Positions 8,252 to 17,145 of a stretch of DNA of 64,000 bases are shown one piece after another. The notes below the pieces were generated by a model, which saw nothing but the letters and a program-made list of their open reading frames with translations, was not told where the DNA came from and ran no database searches. The DNA lies in NCBI RefSeq assembly GCF_017316025.1, contig NZ_JAFLVT010000004.1, positions 118,145 to 182,144 on the forward strand. Reading direction: 5' to 3'. The DNA comes from Candidatus Enterococcus myersii (GTDB taxonomy: Bacteria > Bacillota > Bacilli > Lactobacillales > Enterococcaceae). Numbering within the stretch: the stretch's first letter is position 1; each line of letters starts with the position of its first letter. The translations under genes were made by a program, and so were the position numbers.

Positions 8252-10291
8252 TTACGTATGTTGTCGGATTAATTGATAACTCGTGACTTCATCGGATTGT
8301 TTCAAATTTTGAATCAATTCATCATTTTCACTAATGGCCGCAATTTGATTAATTGCACGCAGATGTCTTGTTAAATCATAAAAAGCAAGTGGCATAACCA
8401 AAGACACTTGATGCCCGCCAGGAAATTCTATTGGTTCTGGACTAATCAACAAACTTACACCATCTCTTAAAACACCATGATCTGTGGTTGTGTGAGGAAT
8501 ACAGGTTTGACTTCCAAGATAACCAGAGTAATTTACATCCTTAATTTGACGGATACAATCCTCATAAAAGCGCTCATCAATAATGCGACTTTCCAGTAAA
8601 GGCTGACACGCGATTTTCACTGCATCTTGCCATATAACAGGCTGATTTATAACGGTGATAAAATTAGGCTTCAAATAATGTGTTAAAGCTGGTAACACTT
8701 TATGGTTTTCTAAAGACGTATTGTTATTCGCTTGCAATAGAAAATATTGCAATTCTTCTTTTAGATTACGTAGACTGCTAACTTTGGCATGTTTTTGAAT
8801 AATTCCAATTAGCTCATCCACTGCCTGATCCATCTGATCAATTCCCAAATCGCTTAGTACACGATAACGTAAACTAATCTGCTCTTTATACGACATAATC
8901 GGATCAACAATGAATTGGACTAAATTAGTTTTTAACGGTGTCGTGGTAAAAACCAAATCATAATCTTCTTCAAAATGATAAAAATCTCTAACAGAAAATG
9001 AAGCTAGAAAATGGATCTCTGGAAACAACTGTTTTAAACTTTCTCGCATCAACTTTGAAACCATTACACCATTCGTACAAACAACAACAGCTCTGGGTTT
9101 TTGCTTTTGATGTTTGCTATGACTTGTTAACTGGAAGCCAAAATAGTAAGACAATAAGTTTAGTTCATCCTCAGGAAAGGCTTTGCCCAACCATTTTTCA
9201 ATCGGTGTAATCAGTTCTTTCATCAATTCCACTAAAATCCCATGATTACTATCTTGGATTAAATTTTCTAACGAATATACACCTAGACTCAAGTTATATC
9301 GAATCCTGAAACAGGCAGGTCGTAAATGATTCAAAATTCTCCGTTCAAAACTTTCTCTGTCTTCTATCACAATTAATGTCTGATTTTGAAATATTTCTAC
9401 CATTTGGTGAATGAGACGTCGTAGTTGTAAGTCGGAATCAAAATCTTGCGTTGTTTTTTTCTCAAAAATATTGGAAGTTAAAAATAATAATGTTAGCCAC
9501 TCCAAGTATTTTTGATTTAACTGCCAACTTGTTTCACTCACTAATATTTGTAGCAACTTGAATTCAGGGGTTTGGCTGACGCGTTCTTGTAGAAAGTCTG
9601 AATTACTTTTTTCTCGTAACCCACGACTAATTAAAAAGCGCGCTGCCGATTGCAAGTAGTCTACCGATTCGTCTGAGTAACTCAAGTGCAGCATTTGTTC
9701 CATACCATGAATAAGATGGATAATTTCTTCTTCGCTAACATTTGTTGCTAAAAAATCACGCACCTTGTCCTCTTGAAAAATAGGATGCTGGTGAACCATA
9801 TCAGACATTAGTTGCAAAAGGCGGTGTTCTGACCCCTTTAAACTGTATCCATTTATTCGATCGTAAACTAACTCCAACTCATATTTGGATGCCAACCATT
9901 CTGACTTCTTTAAATCTTCAATAATTGTACTTTTACTAACATCTAACAAATCTATAAAATGATCCAATCCAACATAGCCAGTATCTGTTACTAAAAGCAT
10001 TAAGATCAAAGCGGCCCGATCACTTTCAGATAAACCATCAGCGATGCTATAAAAATTCTGCTTATTTTCTTCAACTGTCAGCATTTGAATAACTTCTAAT
10101 GGAATTTCAAAATCTCCACTATGGTTTCGTTTAATCTTTGGAATTTTTTTCAATTCCAATTCACTATTAAAAGTATTGATAGCATAGTTAATTTGACGCT
10201 TAGTTAAACTTAACTTTGTTGTTAAATCATTCATTTTTAACTCAGGATTGCGAATCAATAAAGAAAGAATTTTCCGGATACGTTCATTCAT
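8252..10291 (-). CDS. BglG/MtlR-type PTS-controlled transcriptional regulator (HTH-PRD-PRD-EIIB-EIIA)
   Basis: At about 679 residues the protein reads as a ManR/MtlR-like activator. It has an N-terminal winged HTH (MNERIRKILSLLIRNPELKMNDL) and a second Mga-like HTH near residues 85-160. Two PRD modules follow (His-containing stretches about 180-400), then an EIIB-like domain with its Cys (AVVVCTNGVMVSKL) and a C-terminal EIIA-like domain with its His (TCIPHTTTDHG). Such regulators sense PTS phosphorylation state at these sites. The ATG at 10291 has AGGAGG seven bases upstream; the longer frame begins at a TTG without such a site. It is the first gene of the operon and probably activates it. 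Confidence 0.9.
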   Translation of the reverse strand: MNERIRKILSLLIRNPELKMNDLTTKLSLTKRQINYAINTFNSELELKKIPKIKRNHSGDFEIPLEVIQMLTVEENKQNFYSIADGLSESDRAALILMLLVTDTGYVGLDHFIDLLDVSKSTIIEDLKKSEWLASKYELELVYDRINGYSLKGSEHRLLQLMSDMVHQHPIFQEDKVRDFLATNVSEEEIIHLIHGMEQMLHLSYSDESVDYLQSAARFLISRGLREKSNSDFLQERVSQTPEFKLLQILVSETSWQLNQKYLEWLTLLFLTSNIFEKKTTQDFDSDLQLRRLIHQMVEIFQNQTLIVIEDRESFERRILNHLRPACFRIRYNLSLGVYSLENLIQDSNHGILVELMKELITPIEKWLGKAFPEDELNLLSYYFGFQLTSHSKHQKQKPRAVVVCTNGVMVSKLMRESLKQLFPEIHFLASFSVRDFYHFEEDYDLVFTTTPLKTNLVQFIVDPIMSYKEQISLRYRVLSDLGIDQMDQAVDELIGIIQKHAKVSSLRNLKEELQYFLLQANNNTSLENHKVLPALTHYLKPNFITVINQPVIWQDAVKIACQPLLESRIIDERFYEDCIRQIKDVNYSGYLGSQTCIPHTTTDHGVLRDGVSLLISPEPIEFPGGHQVSLVMPLAFYDLTRHLRAINQIAAISENDELIQNLKQSDEVTSYQLIRQHT

Positions 10292-10421
10292 TTGTATTAC
10301 CTCCTGGCACTTTTCATTATAAAATCTTTTCAAGTCACTTTGTTCGCGCTTTCATATCAGAATTTGTCACACATTAAATTATCTCTTGTCACGCCTTAAT
10401 AATAACTTTAACCATCGGACG

Positions 10422-10457
10422 AAAAAGTAAGGTAGAAGAATTATTCTTCTACCTTAC
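10422..10457 (-). terminator. Perfect 14-bp inverted repeat, probable second terminator after treP
   Basis: GTAAGGTAGAAGAA (10427-10440) and TTCTTCTACCTTAC (10444-10457) with a 3-nt loop. On the minus strand it is followed by five T's. It lies between treP and the regulator gene and could also shape the regulator leader. Confidence 0.6.
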
Positions 10458-10485
10458 CAGATTTTATGATTAGTTGATTTTTAAT

Positions 10486-10524
10486 TAAAAAAATAAGCCC
10501 AACACCATAACAGTGCGGGCTTAT
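10486..10524 (-). terminator. Terminator of treP
   Basis: ATAAGCCC (10493-10500) pairs with GGGCTTAT (10517-10524), with an inner CAC/GTG; the minus strand then runs into seven T's. It lies 18 bp past the treP stop. Confidence 0.85.
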
Positions 10525-10541
10525 ATTATTTACTAAATATC

Positions 10542-12545
10542 CTACTCCATTACCTCAACTTCACCAATTTTAGTTTGTTGGGCAATCTCACCGGTTTTAT
10601 TTAAGGTGAAGCCGGCGATTTTTTCAGTGTTGGTAAAGGCAACGACGACGTCTGTTTTTTTACCTGCAGCTAATACTTCCTCTAAATTCATAAGTGATAA
10701 TAATGTATCCGGCGTAACGGTATCGCCAACTTTAACTAACACCTCAAATGGTGCGCCTTTTAATTCCACAGTATCTAAGCCCATGTGAACTAAAACTTCA
10801 GCACCTCCTGGCGTTTTAATGCCAATTGCGTGTTTTGTTTCAAAAATACTCATGACTTTACCATGCACTGGCGCATAAATTTCTTGTGCCTTAGGTTTAA
10901 CGGCAAAACCGTCACCCATCATTTTTTGCGAAAAGACTGGATCTGATACCTGACCGATAGCGATAACTTCCCCTTCTACCGGAGCAAAAATATCTTCTTT
11001 TGTCACAACCCCCGGAGCGTTATCTGAAACACTGGCTCCTTCAGCTGGATGAGTCACGCTAACAGCTGGTCCGCCAGCAGTTGCCATAGCAAAGCCGCTT
11101 TCGTCTAATTGTGGTTCCAATTTATTCAAAACTTTAACCTTACGGAAGACAAAGGTCATTACAAAAGTAATTACCATTGTAACCAGCATGGAAATAAATA
11201 CCATTGGATAATTTTCAATCTTAAAGGACAAGAAGCCTGGTAGACCGCCGACCCCAATTCCCAAAGCACGAGTATTGGTAATGGTAATCAACATGCCTCC
11301 AATTGCAGAACCCACCATGGCAGCTACAAATGGATAGACATACTTCAAGTTAATCCCAAACATTGCCGGTTCTGTTACTCCAAGGTAAGCAGAAATAGTT
11401 GCCGGGACAGAAATTTGTTCTTCTTTTTTGTTGCCGCGATGTTGGAAGTAAACAGCTAATACTGCTGTACCTTGCGCAATATTTGATAACATAATCATTG
11501 GCCATAAGTTTGTTGATCCAAAATCAGCTACTAATTGTGAATCGATGGCTAATGTGGTGTGGTGCAGCCCGGTAATAACCAACGGCGCATACAAACCACC
11601 AAAGACTAAACTGAACAACCAGCTGAAAGATGAAGATAGACCAGCGTTTACAACGTAAGAGATTCCTGAACCGATCTGCCAGCCAATTGGGCCTAAAATC
11701 ATATGTGCAGCCAAAATTGTTGGTAATAATGAAAACAGCGGTACAAAAATCATCGAAACTGCTTCTGGAATGTGTTTTCTAAAGAAGCGTTCCAAGTAAA
11801 CCAACATGAAACCAGCCAACATTGCTGGAATCACTTGCGCTTGATACCCGATTTTTTCAATGGTGAAAAAACCAAAATCCCACGTCCAATTTTTCGCGAT
11901 ATCAGCAGCACTCGTACCATTTACAGCATAAGCATTTAATAATTGCGGAGAAACTAATGTAATCCCTAAAACAATCCCTAAAATTTGTGTTGTTCCCATT
12001 TTACGCGTAATTGACCATGTGATACCCACAGGTAAGAAGTGGAAAATTGCTTCACAAGGCAGCCACAAGAAACCATTAACACCATTCCAAAAAACAGATG
12101 ATTGTGTAATCGTTTGACCACCCAGCATCTCTAGGGGCACACCTTCTAAAAAGTTACGGAAACCTAGCATCAAACCACCGACGATAATGGCCGGTAATAA
12201 TGGCGTAAATATTTCTGCCAAAACGCCAATTAAACGTTGTGCAATGTTTTGATTTTGTTTAGCCGCAGCTTTACTAGCCTCTTTTGAAACGCCTTCAATT
12301 CCTGATACTGCTGAAAAATCATTGTAAAAATCTGGCACTTCATTGCCGATGATAACTTGAAATTGTCCAGCGTTTGTAAATGTGCCTTTGACGCTCGACA
12401 AATCTTCAATGGCCGGTACATTTGCTTTACTATCATCATTTAAAACAAAGCGCATCCGTGTAACACAGTGGGTAACTGCAGCAATATTTTCTTTACCGCC
12501 TAATTCTTTCAACAATTGCTCAGCATCTTGTTGGAATTTTCCCAT
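10542..12545 (-). CDS. treP: Trehalose-specific PTS EIIBCA
   Basis: The 667-residue fused permease has EIIB first (phospho-Cys in AVTHCVTRMRF), an EIIC membrane domain about residues 105-465, and a C-terminal glucose-type EIIA (FAPVEGEVIAIG; phospho-His in VLVHMGLDT). It imports trehalose as trehalose 6-phosphate. The trehalose assignment rests mainly on the divergent GH65 phosphorylase, pgmB and a TreR-like regulator. The start at 12545 follows AAAGGGG with 8-bp spacing. A longer frame from 12593 runs across the operator and is rejected. Its promoter carries a TreR-like box at the start of transcription and a cre-like site over the -35. Confidence 0.9.
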   Translation of the reverse strand: MGKFQQDAEQLLKELGGKENIAAVTHCVTRMRFVLNDDSKANVPAIEDLSSVKGTFTNAGQFQVIIGNEVPDFYNDFSAVSGIEGVSKEASKAAAKQNQNIAQRLIGVLAEIFTPLLPAIIVGGLMLGFRNFLEGVPLEMLGGQTITQSSVFWNGVNGFLWLPCEAIFHFLPVGITWSITRKMGTTQILGIVLGITLVSPQLLNAYAVNGTSAADIAKNWTWDFGFFTIEKIGYQAQVIPAMLAGFMLVYLERFFRKHIPEAVSMIFVPLFSLLPTILAAHMILGPIGWQIGSGISYVVNAGLSSSFSWLFSLVFGGLYAPLVITGLHHTTLAIDSQLVADFGSTNLWPMIMLSNIAQGTAVLAVYFQHRGNKKEEQISVPATISAYLGVTEPAMFGINLKYVYPFVAAMVGSAIGGMLITITNTRALGIGVGGLPGFLSFKIENYPMVFISMLVTMVITFVMTFVFRKVKVLNKLEPQLDESGFAMATAGGPAVSVTHPAEGASVSDNAPGVVTKEDIFAPVEGEVIAIGQVSDPVFSQKMMGDGFAVKPKAQEIYAPVHGKVMSIFETKHAIGIKTPGGAEVLVHMGLDTVELKGAPFEVLVKVGDTVTPDTLLSLMNLEEVLAAGKKTDVVVAFTNTEKIAGFTLNKTGEIAQQTKIGEVEVME

Positions 12546-12570
12546 TGTTAAAACCCCTTTCATTTTTAAA

Positions 12571-12586
12571 ACTTGTATATATAAGT
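12571..12586 (-). promoter_or_regulatory. TreR-type operator in the treP leader
   Basis: ACTTGTATATATAAGT is a near-palindrome about 15 bp downstream of the treP -10. It closely matches the box at 12817-12832 and resembles the TTGTATATACAA-type sites known for Bacillus TreR. Confidence 0.75.
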
Positions 12587-12601
12587 TCATCAACTAAAGC
12601 A

Positions 12602-12630
12602 ATCATACCTTGCATACCATTTTTTTGCAA
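12602..12630 (-). promoter_or_regulatory. treP promoter
   Basis: On the minus strand TTGCAA (12630-12625), 17 bp, TATGAT (12607-12602). Confidence 0.7.
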
Positions 12631-12639
12631 GCGTTTTAT
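12625..12639 (+). promoter_or_regulatory. cre-like site over the treP -35
   Basis: TTGCAAGCGTTTTAT fits the CcpA consensus WTGNAANCGNWNNCW with one mismatch. It covers the treP -35, as expected for catabolite repression. Confidence 0.55.
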
Positions 12640-12781
12640 TAACAAAAAACGTAATTTTCTCATTTTAAAAAAATTACTTACCTTATATAAAGCGTGAAAT
12701 TATCACACTTAAAAATAGCAATTTTTTTCAATTTCAAATTCCACTGTTATTATCATTATATTTTAAATTTACTTTTAACAG

Positions 12782-12810
12782 TTGAAATCGTTATCAACTT
12801 GTCTTATAAT
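12782..12810 (+). promoter_or_regulatory. trePP promoter
   Basis: TTGAAA (12782-12787), exactly 17 bp, TATAAT (12805-12810). Confidence 0.8.
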
Positions 12811-12816
12811 TAAGCT

Positions 12817-12832
12817 ACATGTATAGACAAGT
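12817..12832 (+). promoter_or_regulatory. TreR-type operator at the trePP transcription start
   Basis: ACATGTATAGACAAGT; its reverse complement ACTTGTCTATACATGT shares 13 of 16 positions with the treP box. It starts 6 bp after the -10, a position where a repressor would block initiation. Confidence 0.75.
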
Positions 12833-12850
12833 ATCGGAAAGGAGCATTTT

Positions 12851-15478
12851 ATGAAGCTGGCAGAAATAAATACACAAAAAAAGAATTGGCAAGTGACTTT
12901 ACCAACAGAAACACTGACTGTAACAGGAACTGTCAACGAAAAAGCGCAGCAATTAGTCGCTATCCTGACTGACACAGCAATAAATGGTGGAATGATCACA
13001 GGAGATGAGGTCATACTAGATCAACCTGATGGCATTTTCGAACTAAGTCAGTGGTTAACAGAAAAACTAAATTTACCTTTTGTTTTGGCAACAGATAATT
13101 TTACTAAAGCTGCCGAAGACTTAAAATGGCAAGTGACTTATCACGGCTATCGTCCAGGAAAAGACGAATATTCGGTTGAATCACTTTTAACGGTCGGTAA
13201 TGGATTTATGGGATTGCGGGGAACCATGCCGGAAATGGAAATTAGCGATGACCACTACCCTGCTACTTATTTAGCCAGCCTATATAACACTGCAGCTTCG
13301 ATCGTGGCAGATCAGACAATTTATAACGAAGATTTTGTAAATGCGCCCAACTTGCAGAAAATTTACTTGATTGTTGACGATGAAAAAATTGCTTTTGAAA
13401 AAGATCAAATCAAAAAATTAACGCGAACATTGCATATGAAAACCGGTCTATTTACCGCTAATGCCATCGTGACCACAAAGTCTGGTAAAGATATTGCCAT
13501 CAAAGTCAAAAAAATCGCCAACATGGAACATACTGCGCAATACAGCATCCATTATGCTTTTATGCCGCTAAACTTTTCTGGTACTGTCACGGTCGTAACA
13601 GAAGCAGATGGCGACGTCTATAACTACAATGTCGCCCGTTACCGCAGTTTAACCAAAGACCATTTGGATATTACGAGACTTCACGCAACAGGCAAAAAAG
13701 CCCTCTTAGTGGCTAAAACAAAAGCTTCTGAGATTACAGTCACTCAGTATTCTGAACTTTTCAGTGATACCCTTGATTTAACGCAATTGGAAAATACGCA
13801 GACAGATAAAGTGATCCGTCAAAAAATTACCTTTTCTGCTGCCAAAAATACTTGGTACAGCTTGGACAAAACCGTAAGTGTGGCCCAACGCCGTAAAGAA
13901 GAGTCTCCTCTTGAAATTGATCTGAATACAATTACACTACCTGATTTTAAAACCAGTGCAGCGCAATCAGCTATCGCTTGGCAAATTTTGTGGGACAAAG
14001 CAGCCATTACAGTCAGCGGGGATTTAATGAGCCAAAAATTATTAAATCTCCACACGTATCACCTGCTTTGTTCCGCGTCACCTAATGGAAATAAAGGCTT
14101 AGATGCTTCAATTACCGCACGGGGATTACACGGAGAAGCTTATCGCGGTCATATTTTTTGGGATGAATTATTTATTTTACCGTTTTATATTATTCATTTT
14201 CCAAAAACAGCGCGAGAAATTCTGTTATACCGTTACCGTCGGTTAAAAGCAGCTAAAATCGATGCCAAAAAAGCGGGCTATAAAGGGGCCATGTTCCCAT
14301 GGCAGTCTGGTTTAGAGGGCACTGAACAATCACAAGAACTACACTTAAATCCGATTAGCGGCAAATGGAAAGAAGACCACAGTCGCCTGCAACGCCACGT
14401 TTCTTTAGCTATTGCTTATAATATTTGGCAGTACTTTAATAACGCCCAAGACGAAGATTTTATGAAGCAATACGGTTTAGAATTGATGCTAGAAATTGCT
14501 CACTTCTGGGAAAGTGCTGCAATTTGGGATGAAAAACTAGAACGCTACTCCATTGATCATGTCATGGGACCTGACGAGTTTCACGAAAGCTATCCCAATT
14601 CTGAAAAAGGCGGTCTAAAAAACAACGCCTATACGAATATGATGGTCGTTTGGCTGTTTGAAGAAATTGCACGACTACAAGAAGTTTTGCCAACCGACTT
14701 TGCGGCAACTGTCGAAAAATCCGGCATCTCAGCTGAAACATTGCACCGAATGAAAGATATTAAAAATAAATTGGCCTTGGAAATTAACGAAGACGGGATT
14801 ATTGCCCAATTTGAAGGCTACTTTAATTTAAAGGATTTAGATTGGGATTATTACCAAGAAAAATATGGCAATGTTTACCGCATGGATCGCATTTTAAACG
14901 CAGAAGGCCATTCTGCTGACGAATACAAAGTGGCTAAGCAAGCTGACAGTTTGATGATTTTCTATAACTTTCCGCAACAAAAAGTGGATGAAATCTTACA
15001 AGACTTAAACTATGACTTGCCAGCTGATTACGTAACGAAGAATCTGGCTTATTATTTAGCACGAACTTCCCATGGCTCCACTTTATCTCGTGTCGTGCAC
15101 GCACAGCTTGCGGCAATGGTTGATGACCAAGATTTAGCTTGGCAACTGTATAAAGAGGCACTTTATTCTGATTATCGCGATATTCAAGGTGGTACAACTG
15201 CCGAAGGAATTCACGCAGGTGTGATGGCGGCCACACTTTATATTCCATTAACTACTTTTGCTGGTTTGGATATTCGTCAAGAAGTCTTGAACTTAACACC
15301 AAACTTGCCAAAAGCTTGGGAATCCCTTTCCTATAAATTAAAAATTCGCGGTGTCCACTTTGCTATTGCCTTAACCCACAGAAAAATTATTATTACAGCT
15401 GACGAGACAATTACAATTAAAGTTTGCGGCAAACCTGTTACACTAGAGGCAGGCGTGAAAACAGCGGTTTCATATTAA
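12851..15478 (+). CDS. trePP: GH65 trehalose-6-phosphate phosphorylase
   Basis: The 875-residue GH65 enzyme carries the catalytic acid block DHVMGPDEFHESYPN (Glu of GPDEFH), the FWDELFILPFYI region and the phosphate-binding SHGSTLS motif. GH65 phosphorylases of this branch split trehalose 6-phosphate with phosphate into glucose 6-phosphate and beta-glucose 1-phosphate. The next gene is the beta-phosphoglucomutase needed for that product. GGAAAGGAGC precedes the ATG. The GH65 core seems to begin near residue 93 (WQVTYHGYRPGKDEYSVES), leaving an N-terminal extension of about 90 residues that I do not recognise and that looks longer than usual. Maltose phosphorylase is an alternative, but the TreR-like regulator argues for trehalose phosphate. 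Confidence 0.88.
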   Translation: MKLAEINTQKKNWQVTLPTETLTVTGTVNEKAQQLVAILTDTAINGGMITGDEVILDQPDGIFELSQWLTEKLNLPFVLATDNFTKAAEDLKWQVTYHGYRPGKDEYSVESLLTVGNGFMGLRGTMPEMEISDDHYPATYLASLYNTAASIVADQTIYNEDFVNAPNLQKIYLIVDDEKIAFEKDQIKKLTRTLHMKTGLFTANAIVTTKSGKDIAIKVKKIANMEHTAQYSIHYAFMPLNFSGTVTVVTEADGDVYNYNVARYRSLTKDHLDITRLHATGKKALLVAKTKASEITVTQYSELFSDTLDLTQLENTQTDKVIRQKITFSAAKNTWYSLDKTVSVAQRRKEESPLEIDLNTITLPDFKTSAAQSAIAWQILWDKAAITVSGDLMSQKLLNLHTYHLLCSASPNGNKGLDASITARGLHGEAYRGHIFWDELFILPFYIIHFPKTAREILLYRYRRLKAAKIDAKKAGYKGAMFPWQSGLEGTEQSQELHLNPISGKWKEDHSRLQRHVSLAIAYNIWQYFNNAQDEDFMKQYGLELMLEIAHFWESAAIWDEKLERYSIDHVMGPDEFHESYPNSEKGGLKNNAYTNMMVVWLFEEIARLQEVLPTDFAATVEKSGISAETLHRMKDIKNKLALEINEDGIIAQFEGYFNLKDLDWDYYQEKYGNVYRMDRILNAEGHSADEYKVAKQADSLMIFYNFPQQKVDEILQDLNYDLPADYVTKNLAYYLARTSHGSTLSRVVHAQLAAMVDDQDLAWQLYKEALYSDYRDIQGGTTAEGIHAGVMAATLYIPLTTFAGLDIRQEVLNLTPNLPKAWESLSYKLKIRGVHFAIALTHRKIIITADETITIKVCGKPVTLEAGVKTAVSY

Positions 15479-15486
15479 ATAATCGT

Positions 15487-15533
15487 AGCTGTAGGTCATA
15501 AAACTAAAAACGGGATTTAGCCTGCAGCTTTTT
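15487..15533 (+). terminator. Hairpin between trePP and pgmB, probably a partial terminator
   Basis: AGCTGTAGG (15487-15495) pairs with CCTGCAGCT (15521-15529) across a long loop, followed by TTTT. It could lower pgmB expression relative to trePP. Confidence 0.55.
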
Positions 15534-15565
15534 ACAAACAAAAAAAGGAAATGAGGAAAGTTTTT

Positions 15566-16216
15566 ATGAAAAAAGGTTTTATCTTTGATTTGGATGGCGT
15601 TATTACAGACACAGCAAAATATCACTTCATTGCTTGGCGCGATTTAGGTGCTGAAATTGGAGTGGCTGTTGATTTAAAATTCAATGAACAGTTAAAAGGA
15701 ATCAGCCGGATGGACTCTTTGGACCGCATTTTGGCCCACGGTGGCAAAGAAAACGACTTTACAATGGATCAAAAAGAAGCATTAGCCGCTAAGAAGAATA
15801 CCCATTATGTTGAACTATTGCAATCTTTAACGCCACAAGACCTATTACCAGGTGTCAAAGAATTTTTAGACGCTGCCAATGCAAAACAAATTCCCTGTGC
15901 CATTGCTTCTGCTTCCAAGAACGCACCTTTTATTTTAGAAAAATTAGGAGTGAAAGATCAATTTGCCGGTATCGTTGATCCAGCAACTTTACACAAAGGT
16001 AAACCTGATCCAGAAATTTTTGTTAAAGCAGCTGAACTTTTAAATATTAAACCAGAAGAAGCCGTCGGTTTTGAAGATGCTCAAGCTGGTATTGACGGAA
16101 TTAAAGCTTGTGGTATGTACGCCGTGGGTGTTTTATCCGGTGAACCTTTACACGGCGCTGACTTGACTTGCCATGAATTAACCGAACTTAACATCGATGA
16201 GCTCTTACAAAAATAA
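15566..16216 (+). CDS. pgmB: Beta-phosphoglucomutase
   Basis: The 216-residue HAD-family enzyme has the nucleophile motif GFIFDLDGVITDTA, the Ser/Thr block AIASASKNA, the Lys-containing HKGKPDPEIF and the metal-binding VGFEDAQAGIDG. It converts beta-glucose 1-phosphate to glucose 6-phosphate, which completes trehalose 6-phosphate breakdown. An upstream ATG at 15551 overlaps the ribosome site; GAGGAAAG six bases before the ATG at 15566 supports the shorter form. It is cotranscribed with trePP, subject to the hairpin between them. Confidence 0.93.
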   Translation: MKKGFIFDLDGVITDTAKYHFIAWRDLGAEIGVAVDLKFNEQLKGISRMDSLDRILAHGGKENDFTMDQKEALAAKKNTHYVELLQSLTPQDLLPGVKEFLDAANAKQIPCAIASASKNAPFILEKLGVKDQFAGIVDPATLHKGKPDPEIFVKAAELLNIKPEEAVGFEDAQAGIDGIKACGMYAVGVLSGEPLHGADLTCHELTELNIDELLQK

Positions 16217-16224
16217 TGGGTGCC

Positions 16225-16238
16225 TATCAGCGCTGATA
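16225..16238. other. 14-bp perfect palindrome between pgmB and treR
   Basis: TATCAGCGCTGATA lies 9 bp after the pgmB stop. It has no loop or strong T run, so it may be a weak terminator core or a protein site. It does not match the TreR boxes. Confidence 0.35.
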
Positions 16239-16342
16239 ATTTTAGCACTTCATGAAAATATACGCCAAATCAGATAGATTTTGCGAAAGTAAGTTGCTTT
16301 TTACACAAATGCTTTTTACAATGAGGACTGGGAGGGGACGTA

Positions 16343-17059
16343 ATGAATAAATTTCGGGAGATTTTTTTAGACTTGGAACAAAAGATTCTAAATGGTGAAT
16401 ATCCCCCACAATCATTGTTACCAAGTGAAAATCAACTGATTAAGGTATACAATGTCTCACGGGAAACTGTCCGCAAAGCACTAAATTTATTAAAAGATGC
16501 TGGTTATATTCAAAAAAAACAAGGAAAAGGTTCAATCGTCTTAGACATTAACCGCTTTGACTTTCCTATTTCTGGTCTGACCAGTTTTAAAGAGCTACAA
16601 GAAGCGCAACACATTCCAAACGAAACCAAAGTTGTGGAACTAAAAAAAGTTGCCGTCTCTCCTAGCCTTAGTCAAAAAACTGACTGGCCAGTCGCAAGCG
16701 AAGCTTGGAAGCTCGTGCGACAAAGAAAAATCGACGGTGAAGTTGCGATTTTGGACCGAGACTATTTAGCCATGACTATTATTCCAGAACTACCAGTTAA
16801 AAAAGCCGAAGACTCGCTTTATGGTTATTTAGAAAATGACTTGGGGCTTGTAATCGCCTATGCACAAAAGGAGATTACCGTAGAACCTGTCGACAAAGAA
16901 ATCCGCGAACTGATGGAATTATCCATGGAAGAACAGCATGCGGTCTTTGTTCGCAGCTTAGTATTTTTGGAAGATACCCGTTGCTTTGAGTACACTGAAT
17001 CCATCCACAAACTAGATAAATTTCGCTTCTTGGAATTCGCCCGGCGCCGAAAAGCTTAG
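16343..17059 (+). CDS. treR: Trehalose operon repressor, GntR/HutC type
   Basis: The 238-residue protein has an N-terminal GntR winged HTH (LLPSENQLIKVYNVSRETVRKALNLL, KKQGKGSIV) and a UTRA effector domain (about residues 85-235). It follows Bacillus TreR closely along its length, including FPISGLTSFKEL, SRETVRKAL, YAQKEI and LDKFRFLEFARR. The family represses tre genes and is relieved by trehalose 6-phosphate. GGGAGGGGAC precedes the ATG. The two TreR-like boxes in the treP/trePP gap are the expected targets. Confidence 0.92.
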   Translation: MNKFREIFLDLEQKILNGEYPPQSLLPSENQLIKVYNVSRETVRKALNLLKDAGYIQKKQGKGSIVLDINRFDFPISGLTSFKELQEAQHIPNETKVVELKKVAVSPSLSQKTDWPVASEAWKLVRQRKIDGEVAILDRDYLAMTIIPELPVKKAEDSLYGYLENDLGLVIAYAQKEITVEPVDKEIRELMELSMEEQHAVFVRSLVFLEDTRCFEYTESIHKLDKFRFLEFARRRKA

Positions 17060-17085
17060 TGAAAAATTTTATTCCTTGCAGTTTA

Positions 17086-17136
17086 AAAATAGGCTGCTAT
17101 AAAAGTCATTCTAACTTTTATAGCAGCCTATTTTTT
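17086..17136 (+). terminator. Bidirectional terminator between treR and mprF
   Basis: A 21-bp stem (17086-17106 with 17114-17134; core AGGCTGCTATAAAAGT) and a 7-nt loop, with A's before and T's after. It serves both convergent genes. Confidence 0.95.
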
Positions 17137-17145
17137 ACGTTTTTC

